Assembly: GCA_024235415.1 (NCBI GenBank) | Contig: JACKML010000007.1 | Span: 1-64,000 of the forward strand | DNA length: 64,000 bases | Direction of reading: 5' to 3' | Source: Chromatiaceae bacterium | Lineage (GTDB): Bacteria; Pseudomonadota; Gammaproteobacteria; Chromatiales; Chromatiaceae | In this document: piece by piece, positions 8,271 through 17,678 of the stretch | Numbering within the stretch: position 1 is the stretch's first letter | Layout of the letters: the number at the start of each line of letters is the position of its first letter | The notes under the pieces: model-generated | Database searches by the model: none | The model's input: the letters and a program-made list of their open reading frames with translations, nothing else | What the model was told of the DNA's origin: nothing | Made by a program: the position numbers and the translations under genes

Positions 8271-10000
8271 CAATCGCCTGTGCCGGCATTGGCGTCGGCG
8301 CGGTCACCAGTGTCGCGATCGGCGACGCTTTCCTGTTGCGCCGCGGTCCGGTCTGCGTAACGCCGAGCTGGGTGTCCACCGAACTGATCGAGGCCGAGGT
8401 CGGGCGGTTCGAACAGGCGATTCGTGCCGCGGCCGAACAACTTCACGGCGTGCGCGACCAGATTCCCCACGACACCCCTTCCGATATCGCCGAATTCATC
8501 GATACCCACTTGCTGATGCTGGAAGACAAGGCACTTTCCGGCCAGCCGATCCACCTGATACGTAACGAGGGCCTCAGTGCCGAATGGGCACTGCAACAGC
8601 ATCGGGATGCCCTGATCCAGGTGTTCGACCAGATGGACGATGCCTACCTGCGCACCCGTCGCGACGACCTCGACCATGTGGTCAGCAGGATCCTGAATAT
8701 CCTGTTGCTGCAACACGACGCACCTATCAACGAACTGCGCGGCCAGATCGTACTCGCGGAAGACCTCACGCCTGCCGACGTCATCCTGATGAAGAACCAG
8801 GAGATCGCCGGTTTCGTCACCGACTACGGCGGTCCGATGTCGCACACCGCGATACTGGCGCGCAGCCTCGGCATCCCGGCAGTGGTCGGCACACGCGGCG
8901 CCACCACCTGCCTGCAACACGGCGAGCGACTGGTGCTCGATGCCAGCAACGGCATCGTACTCGCCGATTGCGACGAGGCGATGCTGCAATACTTTCGGGC
9001 GCGTCGCGACGCCGACCAGTCACGGGTCACGGAACTGCGCCGCCGCCGTGAACGGCCTGCAATCACCCGTGATGGCCAGACCATATCGTTGCTCGCCAAC
9101 ATCGAACTGGCGGACGACGTGATCGGTGCACATGCCAACGGCGCGCAGGGTATCGGTCTTTATCGCACCGAGTTCCTGTTCATGAACCGGCAAACACCGC
9201 CAACTGAAGATGAACACTTCGCTGCCTATCGAGCGGTGGTCCAGGGGATGCGGGGTAAGCCGATCGCGATCCGCACCCTCGATCTCGGCGCCGACAAACA
9301 ACCCGCTGGCAGCAGCTACAGCGGGGCCTCGTGCAACCCGGCCCTCGGACTTCGTGCGATCCGTTTATGTCTGAAGGAACCCGAACTCTTCGTGCCGCAG
9401 GTACGCGCGATCCTGCGCACATCGGCAATGGGGCCGGTGCGCATCATGCTGCCGATGCTGACCGCCACCTGGGAGGTCGACCAGGCACGCCGGGTCATTC
9501 GACAGGCCATGCAGCAGCTCGACGTGGAGGGCGTCGCCTATGACCCGGATATCCCTGTCGGCGGCATGATCGAGGTCCCGGCCGCGGCATTGACCGCACG
9601 GGCGTTTGCGCGGCGATTGGATTTCATGTCGATAGGCACCAATGATCTCGTGCAGTACACGCTGGCGATCGACCGTGTCGATGATGAACTCAACTACCTC
9701 TACGATCCGCTGCATCCGGCGGTGCTGCGCCTCATCGCCGAGGTCATTCGCGCATGTACCGAAACCGGCGTACCGCTGAGCATGTGTGGCGAAATGGCGG
9801 GCGACACCCGCTTCGTCCCGCTGCTGATCGGCATGGGGCTGCGCGAATTCAGCATGCAGCCTGCGGCATTGCTCGATGTGCGCGAGCAGATCCTCGCCCT
9901 CGATTCGACCCGGCTCGCGCAGATCGTTAAGCGTGCGTTCGACAACCTCGATGACTTCGACCCGACCGAGTTGCTCAGGGAGCTGGGCGCCGCCCATTGA
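8267..10000 (+). CDS. ptsI: Phosphoenolpyruvate-protein phosphotransferase (enzyme I)
   Basis: Takes phosphate from phosphoenolpyruvate and passes it to HPr. The 577-residue length matches plain enzyme I; there is no N-terminal GAF domain, so it is not the longer PtsP form. The phospho-histidine is His193 in GGPMSHTAILARSLGIPAVVG (split at the site). The PEP-binding barrel motifs GIGLYRTEFLFMNR and the cysteine loop PLSMCGEMAGD are present. With HPr, two EIIA proteins and HPr kinase, it completes a permease-less regulatory relay. Confidence 0.95.
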   Translation: MTIACAGIGVGAVTSVAIGDAFLLRRGPVCVTPSWVSTELIEAEVGRFEQAIRAAAEQLHGVRDQIPHDTPSDIAEFIDTHLLMLEDKALSGQPIHLIRNEGLSAEWALQQHRDALIQVFDQMDDAYLRTRRDDLDHVVSRILNILLLQHDAPINELRGQIVLAEDLTPADVILMKNQEIAGFVTDYGGPMSHTAILARSLGIPAVVGTRGATTCLQHGERLVLDASNGIVLADCDEAMLQYFRARRDADQSRVTELRRRRERPAITRDGQTISLLANIELADDVIGAHANGAQGIGLYRTEFLFMNRQTPPTEDEHFAAYRAVVQGMRGKPIAIRTLDLGADKQPAGSSYSGASCNPALGLRAIRLCLKEPELFVPQVRAILRTSAMGPVRIMLPMLTATWEVDQARRVIRQAMQQLDVEGVAYDPDIPVGGMIEVPAAALTARAFARRLDFMSIGTNDLVQYTLAIDRVDDELNYLYDPLHPAVLRLIAEVIRACTETGVPLSMCGEMAGDTRFVPLLIGMGLREFSMQPAALLDVREQILALDSTRLAQIVKRAFDNLDDFDPTELLRELGAAH

Positions 10001-10113
10001 TCAAGCGCGAATAACCTCAAACCCGGTACGATTGACGACGGGACGGCGCCCGGCGTTGCCGCGCGGCTGCTAAACTCTGCGGCATCCGGACACGCCAGAA
10101 TCAAAGTCGAATC

Positions 10114-11472
10114 ATGAGCGCCCCAGCGGAAACCAGCGAAGATTCCCGCCTGCACCAACTGCAGGACATCCTCGCTTCCGGCGCGGTGCGGGAGGCCTCA
10201 CGATTGCTGCGCAGCCTTGCGCCGGCAGAAATCGCCCACCTTCTTGAATCGCTGCCGGCAGGCGAGCGCGAGATCATCTGGAATCTTGTCGACGAAGAGC
10301 AGGATGGCGAGATCCTGCTGCAGGTCACCGAAGAGGTGCGCGCGGCACTGATCCGCCACATGGCGCCGGAGGAGCTCCTGGCGGCCACCGAGAAGCTCGA
10401 CCTCGACGACCTTGCTGACCTGGTCCAGCAGATGCCCTCCGCCATCACCGCAGAGGTGATGAACGCCCTTGACGATCAGCGGCGCAAGCGCCTGGAAGCC
10501 GTCCTGTCCTATTCCGAGGACACGGCTGGTGGCCTGATGAACACCGACACGGTGACGGTCCGCCCGGAAGTCACGCTGGATGTGGTGTTGCGCTATCTGC
10601 GCCGCCTCGGCGAAGGCGTGCCCGAGGATACCGACAAATTGTTCGTGGTAAATCGCGACGACGGCTACCTGGGCATACTGATGCTCTCGCAGCTGGTGAC
10701 CCGCAATCCGGAGGACACCGTAGCCGAGGCCATGAGCCTCAATATGCAGCCAATCCGCGCGGAGATGCTGACCAGCGAGGTGGCCAGACGATTCGAGGCC
10801 CATGACATGCTGTCGGCACCGGTTGTGGACGACGACGGCAGACTCCTGGGCCGCATCACCGTCGACGATGTCATTGACGTCATTCGCGAAGAGGGCGAGC
10901 ACCAGTTCATGGGGCGCGCGGGTCTCTCCGAGGACGAGGACATGTTCGCACCGGTACTGGCGAGTGCGCGCCGCCGTGCACTGTGGCTGGGGATCAACCT
11001 CGCGACTGCATTTCTCGCGTCGTGGGTGATCGGGCAATTCGAGGAGACCCTGACCAAGGTGGTCGCCCTGGCGGTGCTGATGCCGATTGTGGCGAGCATG
11101 GGCGGGATCGCCGGCAGCCAGACGCTCACACTGGCAATACGGGGCATCGCACTCGGTCAGCTGAGTTCGAAAAACGCGCGCGCGCTGATGCTCAAAGAAC
11201 TGGCAGTGGGCACACTGAACAGCCTGGTCTGGGCGGTCGTCGTCGCAGTCATCGCAGGCGTCTGGTTCGACAGTGCCGCCATTGCGATCCTGATCGGCGC
11301 AGCGATCACGATCAACCTGGTGTTCGCCGCCATCACCGGCTCGGTGCTGCCGCTGCTGTTGGAACGTATCGGGATCGATCCCGCGCTGGCCGGATCGGTG
11401 CTGCTGACCACCGTCACCGACGTGGTCGGCTTCCTGTCGTTTCTTGGCCTTGCGACCTTGTTTCTCGTATGA
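10114..11472 (+). CDS. mgtE: Magnesium transporter MgtE
   Basis: Mg2+ channel of the inner membrane. The 452-residue protein has the N-domain of short helical repeats (about 1-130, LLRSLAPAEIAHLLESLP), two CBS motifs (about 135-255, with TVTVRPEVTLDVVLRYLR and LLGRITVDDVIDVIREE) that sense magnesium, and five membrane segments in the last 180 residues (starting near LWLGINLATAFLASWVIG). The conserved pore region PIVASMGGIAGSQTLTLAIRG is present. It lies 113 bases after ptsI. Confidence 0.95.
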   Translation: MSAPAETSEDSRLHQLQDILASGAVREASRLLRSLAPAEIAHLLESLPAGEREIIWNLVDEEQDGEILLQVTEEVRAALIRHMAPEELLAATEKLDLDDLADLVQQMPSAITAEVMNALDDQRRKRLEAVLSYSEDTAGGLMNTDTVTVRPEVTLDVVLRYLRRLGEGVPEDTDKLFVVNRDDGYLGILMLSQLVTRNPEDTVAEAMSLNMQPIRAEMLTSEVARRFEAHDMLSAPVVDDDGRLLGRITVDDVIDVIREEGEHQFMGRAGLSEDEDMFAPVLASARRRALWLGINLATAFLASWVIGQFEETLTKVVALAVLMPIVASMGGIAGSQTLTLAIRGIALGQLSSKNARALMLKELAVGTLNSLVWAVVVAVIAGVWFDSAAIAILIGAAITINLVFAAITGSVLPLLLERIGIDPALAGSVLLTTVTDVVGFLSFLGLATLFLV

Positions 11473-12233
11473 AACAGACCCGCTGCATCTACCGTGAAGA
11501 GCACCACGATACGCACCTGGAGATCTGGGACGAGGGCGACCACCGCAGCCTCTGGTTTGACGATGTCATCCTGCAATCGGAGATACACCTGCAGGATGCG
11601 GCTGTCCTGCCAAACCCGGTGAACCGCGCCATGCTGGCGCACCTGATGTTCGATGCACCGCTTCACAGGGTGATGCTGGCCGGGTGTGGCGGCGGCGCGA
11701 TCGCGCGCTGGCTGCACGCCCGCGCCCCCGAAGTCGCTGGTGACGCCGTGGAACTGTCACCCACAGTGGCCCGTCTGGCCCGCGAGTATTTCGATTTTCC
11801 ACCGCCGGAGAGCAACTGGCGGCTGTTGGTCGAGGATGTACGCGAGCACCTGGTGCACAGCGGCGCACGCTACGACTACATCCTGGTCGACCTGGAAGAG
11901 AACCAGAACACCCCATCATGGGCAACAGCACCTGATTTCCTTGAAGGCTGCCGAGCACACCTGGAGCCGCGTGGCGTATTGACGGTGAATCTCATCCTCG
12001 GAGACAACCGGGCGATCAGCGAGGCACTGCTACGGATCCGCCGCGTCTTCGACAACGAAACGCTGCTGTTGGCCGACGCGGACCACGACAACCTGCTGGT
12101 ACTGGCGTTTGCATCTGCAGCCCCGGAGATGCCGTCCGCTCAGCAGCTGAACGACCTCGGACTGCGCTGGGGAATCGACTTCGCATCGCTGGCAAGACGC
12201 CTTACACGACTCGCACCACCGGCATCCGCCTGA
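11469..12233 (+). CDS. Spermidine-synthase-like methyltransferase-fold protein
   Basis: The 254 residues have the aminopropyltransferase layout: a short N-terminal beta region (LWFDDVILQSEIHL), the nucleotide-binding loop LAGCGGGAIARWL, an acidic strand DAVELSPTVARLAREYF and a strand YDYILVDLEEN. Authentic spermidine synthases use D-(S/A)-(S/T)-D-P at the last position and GGGDGG at the loop; here these read DLEEN and GCGGG. I therefore name only the fold, not the reaction. The ATG at 11469 overlaps the mgtE stop by four bases, so the two are co-transcribed. Confidence 0.7.
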   Translation: MKQTRCIYREEHHDTHLEIWDEGDHRSLWFDDVILQSEIHLQDAAVLPNPVNRAMLAHLMFDAPLHRVMLAGCGGGAIARWLHARAPEVAGDAVELSPTVARLAREYFDFPPPESNWRLLVEDVREHLVHSGARYDYILVDLEENQNTPSWATAPDFLEGCRAHLEPRGVLTVNLILGDNRAISEALLRIRRVFDNETLLLADADHDNLLVLAFASAAPEMPSAQQLNDLGLRWGIDFASLARRLTRLAPPASA

Positions 12234-12252
12234 ACGCCGCAACGGCGGTCGA

Positions 12253-12780
12253 TCAAGGCGCGGCAGCTGGCTTACGCTGGAAGGTCGTGGCGTTGCACTT
12301 CGGGCAGGGTGGAATGCGCCCGGTCTTCTCAAAATGCAGGATTTCACCGCATTCGCTGCATTCGAGCACACCCGGCGCAGTGACCTCGCCTGTGTGGTAC
12401 TGGCTTGCCTGACGCGCCTGTTCGGCAAAGCCACGCAGCGCCTGGCTGGTCTGATCGGCCATGCCGGCAAACATGTCGAGCATGCGATTTTGCATCAGGC
12501 GCCAGTCAAACGTCAGCCAATCACGGAATTCCTGCCCGGTGTCGGCGATGAAACTGGCTGCCTCGTGCAAGTCACGCTCGACGTAACGTGACACCTTTTC
12601 GGCCTCCTCGCGCGTCAACTCTTCGAGCTCGACAGCCTTTTCCCGCGCATTGGCCAAGGCCTCGCGCAGCCACGGCACGGTCTTCTTCTCACCCGTTTCG
12701 GCCGCCTCGTGGACGCGCTCGAGCATGGCCTCGTAGGCACCAACCAGACGATCGATAGGATCTTTCTGCTTGTCACTCAT
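12253..12780 (-). CDS. Zinc-ribbon protein of the YbeL/DUF1451 type
   Basis: A 175-residue protein with a long charged helical N-terminal part (about residues 1-125, many Glu/Ala/Lys, VERDLHEAASFIADTG) and a C-terminal zinc ribbon with two CxxC pairs: CSECGEI and CPKCNA, about residues 140-165. Such proteins are widespread in gammaproteobacteria; their role is unknown to me. It ends convergently 19 bases from the spermidine-synthase-like gene. It and the hemerythrin-like gene are on the same strand and 96 bases apart. Confidence 0.8.
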   Translation of the reverse strand: MSDKQKDPIDRLVGAYEAMLERVHEAAETGEKKTVPWLREALANAREKAVELEELTREEAEKVSRYVERDLHEAASFIADTGQEFRDWLTFDWRLMQNRMLDMFAGMADQTSQALRGFAEQARQASQYHTGEVTAPGVLECSECGEILHFEKTGRIPPCPKCNATTFQRKPAAAP

Positions 12781-12876
12781 GGCGAAAACTCCTCAGGCAA
12801 AAGACCTAAGACAAGTTTAGCCCGCCTGCTTCACACCTGTGCCGCCGGCAGCTGTTATCGACCATCGGGGTGTGGG

Positions 12877-13323
12877 TCAGGCGACCTCGCGGACGTCGCC
12901 AGTCACCTTGCGCACTGCCGGGTACAGATGTTCCGTCTCGTTCTGGATGCGCTCCAGGACCATATCGAACATCTCCTGCGTATCGTGCATGAACGCGTCG
13001 TACTCGCGGATCACCAGTTGCTTGGCCCGCAGCTTGCACCAGCGCTTCAGGTAGGCGGAGAAAATGCGGTTGATCTCGCGTGATCCGCCCATGAAGCGGT
13101 TCGCCAGATTGTTCATCTTCTGATCACCGGCGCCCAACAGTTTCGAATACATCGCACTATCGGTCACCGCGAGGTGATCTTTCACTGCATTGACGTAGTC
13201 GAAGAACAGGCTGCACGTGACTTCGGAGTCACACAGCGAGCGGTCCCCCAACAGATGCTGCAGGATATTCGTGAGTTCGGTGATTTTGTGATTCTGCTGA
13301 TGCAGTTCTTGATAGCTGACCAT
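12877..13323 (-). CDS. Hemerythrin-like domain protein
   Basis: A 148-residue all-helical protein. Helix 1 carries His8 and His12 (LHQQNHKITELTNILQHLL), helix 2 ends in VKDHLAVTDSAMYSKLL, helix 4 has RIQNETEHLYPAVRK. This order of His/Glu/Asp residues resembles the hemerythrin HHE fold, which binds a di-iron centre for O2 or NO sensing, but spacing is not canonical and metal binding is inferred. The gene points away from leuS. Function in this organism is unknown. Confidence 0.6.
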   Translation of the reverse strand: MVSYQELHQQNHKITELTNILQHLLGDRSLCDSEVTCSLFFDYVNAVKDHLAVTDSAMYSKLLGAGDQKMNNLANRFMGGSREINRIFSAYLKRWCKLRAKQLVIREYDAFMHDTQEMFDMVLERIQNETEHLYPAVRKVTGDVREVA

Positions 13324-13546
13324 GCTTAGTCTCCTTCCATCCGCGGTGCGGCCCGGTTGTTCTATTTAGTAATACACAGATAACTCGCCGATTAATACTA
13401 TGGAGAACCCGGCCCTTCGCCGGCAATTGTCAATTTGCGGTTTCTTAATCCAGCGCAAAAACCCGTGCTGGCGGCGCGCCATCGCGCAGCCGCGCGGGCT
13501 GCGGTATCCTTCCGCGATTGCCTTTTCGCCCGCAAACAGGCCACCC

Positions 13547-16096
13547 ATGGACCCGCAGTACAATCCAGAACAAATCGAGAACGACGCGCAGCGCTTCTGG
13601 GAAGAAAACGCCTCATTCAGGGCCGTCGAAGACCCTGACCGGGAGAAATTCTACTGCCTGTCGATGTTCCCCTACCCCAGCGGCAAGCTGCACATGGGGC
13701 ATGTGCGCAACTATACGATCGGTGACGTGATCTCACGCTACCAACGCCTGCTGGGGAAAAATGTCCTGCAGCCCATGGGTTGGGATGCCTTCGGCCTGCC
13801 GGCGGAAAACGCCGCGATCAAGCACGGGAAACCACCTGCGGAATGGACCTACGCCAACATCGCGTACATGAAGGGACAACTGCAGCGGCTCGGATTCGGC
13901 TATGACTGGGACCGTGAACTCGCGACCTGCAGCCCGGATTACTACCGCTGGGAACAGTGGCTGTTCACACGCCTGATCGACAAGGGTCTGGCCTATCGCA
14001 AGACCGCCACGGTCAACTGGGACCCGGTCGACCAGACGGTCCTGGCCAACGAGCAGGTGATCGACGGCAAAGGCTGGCGTTCGGGAGCCGCGGTCGAGAA
14101 GCGCGACATCGAGCAGTGGTTCATCCGCATCACGGCATATGCGCAGGAACTGCTCGACGATCTCGACCGCCTGCCCGGCTGGCCCGAGCAGGTCGCAACC
14201 ATGCAGCGCAACTGGATCGGCCGTTCGCTGGGCGTGCAGATGGAGTTCGGCATAGAGGGTACCGACGAGACGCTGGAGATCTACACCACGCGTCCCGATA
14301 CGCTGATGGGTGTCACCTACGTCGCCGTCGCCGCCGAACACCCGTTGGCACTGCGCGCGGCCGAAAACAACCGGGATCTTGCCGCGTTCATCGCCCAATG
14401 CAGGCAGGGTGGTGTCAGCGAGGCGGAACTCGAGACCATGGAAAAGCGCGGCATGGCGCTGGGCATCAATGCGGTGCACCCGGTCAGTGGCGACAGCGTG
14501 CCGATCTACGCCGCCAACTTCGTGTTGATGAGCTACGGCACGGGTGCCGTCATGGCAGTGCCTGCCCACGACCAGCGCGACTGGGAATTTGCGGAAAAGT
14601 ACGGCATTGCGAAAAAGCAGGTCATCTTCGACCGGGGCGGCCACGCCTGCAGCATTGAACACGCCGCCTTCGTCGACAAGGGCGTGCTGGCCAATTCCGC
14701 GCCCTTCGACGGTCTGACCTCGGATGCCGCTTTCGCCGCGATAGCCGCCTGGCTGGAAAAGCACCACAAGGGTCGGCAGCAGATCAATTTCCGTCTGCGA
14801 GACTGGGGCGTTTCGCGTCAGCGCTATTGGGGCTGCCCGATACCGGTGATTCGCAAGGCGGATGGCACCGTCGAAGCGGCCAGTGAGTTCCCGGTGCGGC
14901 TGCCGGAAGACGTCCTGGTCGACGGCTCGGGTTCGCCGCTGAAGAAGATGCCCGCGTTCTACGACCTGGGCAACGGCGACAAGCGCGAGACCGACACCTT
15001 CGATACCTTCTTCGAGTCGAGTTGGTACTACGCGCGCTACTGCTGCCCCGATGCCGACACCCAGATGCTCGACGGGCGGGCCAGATACTGGTTGCCGGTG
15101 GACCAGTATGTCGGTGGCATTGAACACGCGATCCTGCACCTCCTGTACGCGCGTTTCTTCAACAAGCTGATGCGTGACGAGGGCCTGGTCGACTGCGACG
15201 AGCCGTTCACCCGCCTGCTGACACAGGGCATGGTGATCGCGGAAACCTACTACCGCAGCAACCCTGACGGCTCGAAAGAGTGGTTCAATCCGGCCGATGT
15301 CGAGGTCGAACGAGACGACAAGGGGCGCGTTTTGCGCGCCATCGCCAAGGCCGATGGCCAACCGGTCATCGCGGGTGGCGTGGAAAAGATGTCGAAGTCC
15401 AAGAACAACGGCGTCGACCCGCAGACCCTGATAGATCGATACGGCGCCGATACCGTGCGTCTGTACACCATGTTCACCGCGCCGCCGGAACAGTCGCTCG
15501 AGTGGTCTGACGAAGGGGTCGAGGGTGCACACCGTTTCCTCAAGCGCGTATGGGCGCTCGGCACGCGCCTCGCGGGCCTTGCCGCGGTCACGCCGGGCAA
15601 CGCCGCCGATTGCGCCGATACGCGGCGTGAAGTGCATGCGGCATTGCAAAAGGCGCTGTTCGACTACGAGCGCCAGCAATACAACACCGTGGTATCTGCC
15701 TGCATGACCATCGTCAACGCGCTCAACAAGCTCGAAGACTCACCTGCGGCCGTCGCAGTCCTGCAAGAGGGCATGGGCATCGTGTTGCGGCTGCTCGCAC
15801 CGATCGCGCCGCATGTCGCCCACGCGATGTGGCGCGAACTCGGATACGGTGACGACATCCAGCACGGCGGCTGGCCACAGGTCGACGAATCGGCCCTGGT
15901 CTGCGACACCGTCGAATACGTCGTTCAGGTCAACGGTAAGATGCGCGGCAAGATCCAGGTCGCGGCAGACGCGGGCAAAGAGACCGTCGAGCAGGCGGCC
16001 CGCGACAACGAAAACGCAAGACGATTCACCGAGGGACTTGCGGTGCGCAAGGTCATCGTCGTACCGGGCAAGCTGGTCAACATCGTCGCAAACTGA
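13547..16096 (+). CDS. leuS: Leucyl-tRNA synthetase
   Basis: Charges tRNA-Leu. The 849-residue class I synthetase has the HIGH motif as HMGH (PSGKLHMGHVRNYTIGD, about residue 50), the editing domain with TTRPDTLMGVTYVAVAAEHP, and the KMSKS loop VEKMSKSKNNGVDP. The start MDPQYNPEQIE is typical of bacterial LeuRS. An in-frame extension to 13400 exists but has no family similarity. It is followed within 12 bases by lptE and then holA, the conserved order. Confidence 0.97.
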   Translation: MDPQYNPEQIENDAQRFWEENASFRAVEDPDREKFYCLSMFPYPSGKLHMGHVRNYTIGDVISRYQRLLGKNVLQPMGWDAFGLPAENAAIKHGKPPAEWTYANIAYMKGQLQRLGFGYDWDRELATCSPDYYRWEQWLFTRLIDKGLAYRKTATVNWDPVDQTVLANEQVIDGKGWRSGAAVEKRDIEQWFIRITAYAQELLDDLDRLPGWPEQVATMQRNWIGRSLGVQMEFGIEGTDETLEIYTTRPDTLMGVTYVAVAAEHPLALRAAENNRDLAAFIAQCRQGGVSEAELETMEKRGMALGINAVHPVSGDSVPIYAANFVLMSYGTGAVMAVPAHDQRDWEFAEKYGIAKKQVIFDRGGHACSIEHAAFVDKGVLANSAPFDGLTSDAAFAAIAAWLEKHHKGRQQINFRLRDWGVSRQRYWGCPIPVIRKADGTVEAASEFPVRLPEDVLVDGSGSPLKKMPAFYDLGNGDKRETDTFDTFFESSWYYARYCCPDADTQMLDGRARYWLPVDQYVGGIEHAILHLLYARFFNKLMRDEGLVDCDEPFTRLLTQGMVIAETYYRSNPDGSKEWFNPADVEVERDDKGRVLRAIAKADGQPVIAGGVEKMSKSKNNGVDPQTLIDRYGADTVRLYTMFTAPPEQSLEWSDEGVEGAHRFLKRVWALGTRLAGLAAVTPGNAADCADTRREVHAALQKALFDYERQQYNTVVSACMTIVNALNKLEDSPAAVAVLQEGMGIVLRLLAPIAPHVAHAMWRELGYGDDIQHGGWPQVDESALVCDTVEYVVQVNGKMRGKIQVAADAGKETVEQAARDNENARRFTEGLAVRKVIVVPGKLVNIVAN

Positions 16097-16108
16097 CGGA
16101 GACGCGTG

Positions 16109-16630
16109 ATGAGGCGCAAGTCCTATATCTGCAATACAGCGTTTGCCGCCCGCCTGTTGCTGTTGCTGGCCGCATTGGGCATCGCTGGCTGCGGCTTCCA
16201 GCCGCGCGGGCAGACACTGGCACTGGGCGGCATACCGAGCCCCCTGCACGTCACCGGCCTGACCGCCTATTCTCCGCTGCAGCGCGAGTTGGCCTCCCAG
16301 CTGGACGCAGCAGGGGCCTCCCTGAGCGAGACGGCCGCCGGCGCCGCGGCCGTCCTGCGGATCAGCGACACACGCAGCGGCTCGCGCGTGTTGTCAGTCA
16401 ACAGTCGCAACAAGGCGGTGGAATTCGAACTGGAAGAATCGGCGACCTTTTCGCTGCGCGCCGCTGATGGACGGGAACTGGCCACGGAACAGACTGTGCG
16501 GACGCTGCGCATCCTGTTCCAACCGGAAGACGCCGTGCTCGGCAGTAGCCGCGAGGCCGAATTGCTGCGTGGGGACATGCGCCGCCAACTGGTGGAAAGC
16601 ATCATCCGGCGTCTCGCGGCAGCGTCGTAG
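16109..16630 (+). CDS. lptE: LPS assembly lipoprotein LptE
   Basis: Outer-membrane lipoprotein that plugs the LptD barrel and helps insert LPS. The 173-residue protein has a signal peptide with lipobox LGIAGC, so Cys28 is the lipidated residue, followed by GFQPRG as in other LptE proteins. Sequence after this is divergent, as usual. ATG 16109 is chosen over GTG 16106 because GGAG at 16098-16101 is then seven bases away. It sits between leuS and holA and belongs functionally with lptCAB at the window start. Confidence 0.9.
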   Translation: MRRKSYICNTAFAARLLLLLAALGIAGCGFQPRGQTLALGGIPSPLHVTGLTAYSPLQRELASQLDAAGASLSETAAGAAAVLRISDTRSGSRVLSVNSRNKAVEFELEESATFSLRAADGRELATEQTVRTLRILFQPEDAVLGSSREAELLRGDMRRQLVESIIRRLAAAS

Positions 16631-16634
16631 CGCG

Positions 16635-17669
16635 ATGCGGGTCTACCCGGACAAGCTGCATGACCATCTGGCGCGGCAGCTCGCGCCGGCCTATCTGGTC
16701 AGCGGCGACGAACCTCTGCAGCTGGGTGAATGCTGCGACGCGATACGTGCCGCCGCACGCTCAGCGGGACATACGACCCGCGAGGTGCTGGAGGCTGGCA
16801 GCGGATTCGACTGGCACCAGCTGACTGCCGAGGCATCTGCCTACTCATTGTTCGCAGACAGGAAGACGATCGACGTGCGCATTCCCGGCGGCAAACCCGG
16901 TGCCGAGGGCAGCAAGGCGCTGATCGCCTACTGCGCCGACCCGCCGCCCGACACACTGCTGCTGGTCAGCATGCCGAAGCTCGATCGACAGCAGCAGAAC
17001 AGCAAGTGGTTCAAGGCCCTCGACGCGCTCGGAGTCGTGGTTCAGGTCTGGCCGATCGAGAGCCAGCGATTGCCCGCCTGGATCGGACAGCGACTGCAAA
17101 GCGCCGGCATTCAGCCGACGGGGGAAGTGGTGCAGATGCTGGCCGAACGTGTCGAAGGCAACCTGCTGGCGGCCCGCCAGGAGGTCGAAAAGCTTCTGTT
17201 ATTGCACGGCCCCGGGGCGCTTGATGCCGACCAACTGGAGGCTGCGGTTGCCGACAGTGCACGCTTCGACGTGTTTGAGCTGGTCGACAGTGCGTTGCGC
17301 GGCGAGGTCGAACGCAGCGTACGCATCCTCGATGGACTGCGCGCTGAAGGGCTGGCACCGGCGGTCGTGCTTTGGGCGCTGCACCGCGAGGTGCGCAACA
17401 TGGCGCAGATGTCTGCCGATATCGCCAAGGGGCTGAGCCCCGACCAGGCAATCGGCAAGTCCCGGGTGTTCAGCAAGCGCGTCGCTGTCGTGCGTCAGGG
17501 ATTGGCCAGGCTGCGCGCCGCGCAGTGGCTGGCAGCGCTGGATCGATGCCACGAGGCCGACGCCGCGATCAAAGGCATCGGCGGCCGCCAACCCTGGCTG
17601 CTGCTCGAAGACATCGTCCTGGGGATCAACGGCAAAAGCGCATTTCTGCGCCGCACCATCAGCGCCTGA
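16635..17669 (+). CDS. holA: DNA polymerase III delta subunit
   Basis: Clamp-loader subunit that opens the beta sliding clamp. The 344-residue protein begins MRVYPDKLHDHLARQLAPAY and contains the family segments YLVSGDEPLQLGE, DTLLLVSMPKLDRQQQNSKWFKAL (residues about 110-135) and VEGNLLAARQEVEKLLLL. Length matches E. coli delta (343). The ATG lies four bases after the lptE stop. It ends convergently nine bases from the alpha-E gene; I see no terminator hairpin between them. Confidence 0.94.
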   Translation: MRVYPDKLHDHLARQLAPAYLVSGDEPLQLGECCDAIRAAARSAGHTTREVLEAGSGFDWHQLTAEASAYSLFADRKTIDVRIPGGKPGAEGSKALIAYCADPPPDTLLLVSMPKLDRQQQNSKWFKALDALGVVVQVWPIESQRLPAWIGQRLQSAGIQPTGEVVQMLAERVEGNLLAARQEVEKLLLLHGPGALDADQLEAAVADSARFDVFELVDSALRGEVERSVRILDGLRAEGLAPAVVLWALHREVRNMAQMSADIAKGLSPDQAIGKSRVFSKRVAVVRQGLARLRAAQWLAALDRCHEADAAIKGIGGRQPWLLLEDIVLGINGKSAFLRRTISA

Positions 17670-17678
17670 GCCGGGCCC

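Noticed and set aside
10032..10076. TTGACG and TAAACT before mgtE as a promoter
   Set aside because: They are 33 bases apart, too far for one promoter.
13400..13546. In-frame N-terminal extension of leuS
   Set aside because: The added 49 residues have no similarity to LeuRS and the ATG at 13547 gives the family start.
13733..15679. Long minus-strand ORF (648 codons) opposite leuS
   Set aside because: Shadow of leuS in GC-rich DNA; His/Arg/Val-rich translation with no domain, and leuS is certain.
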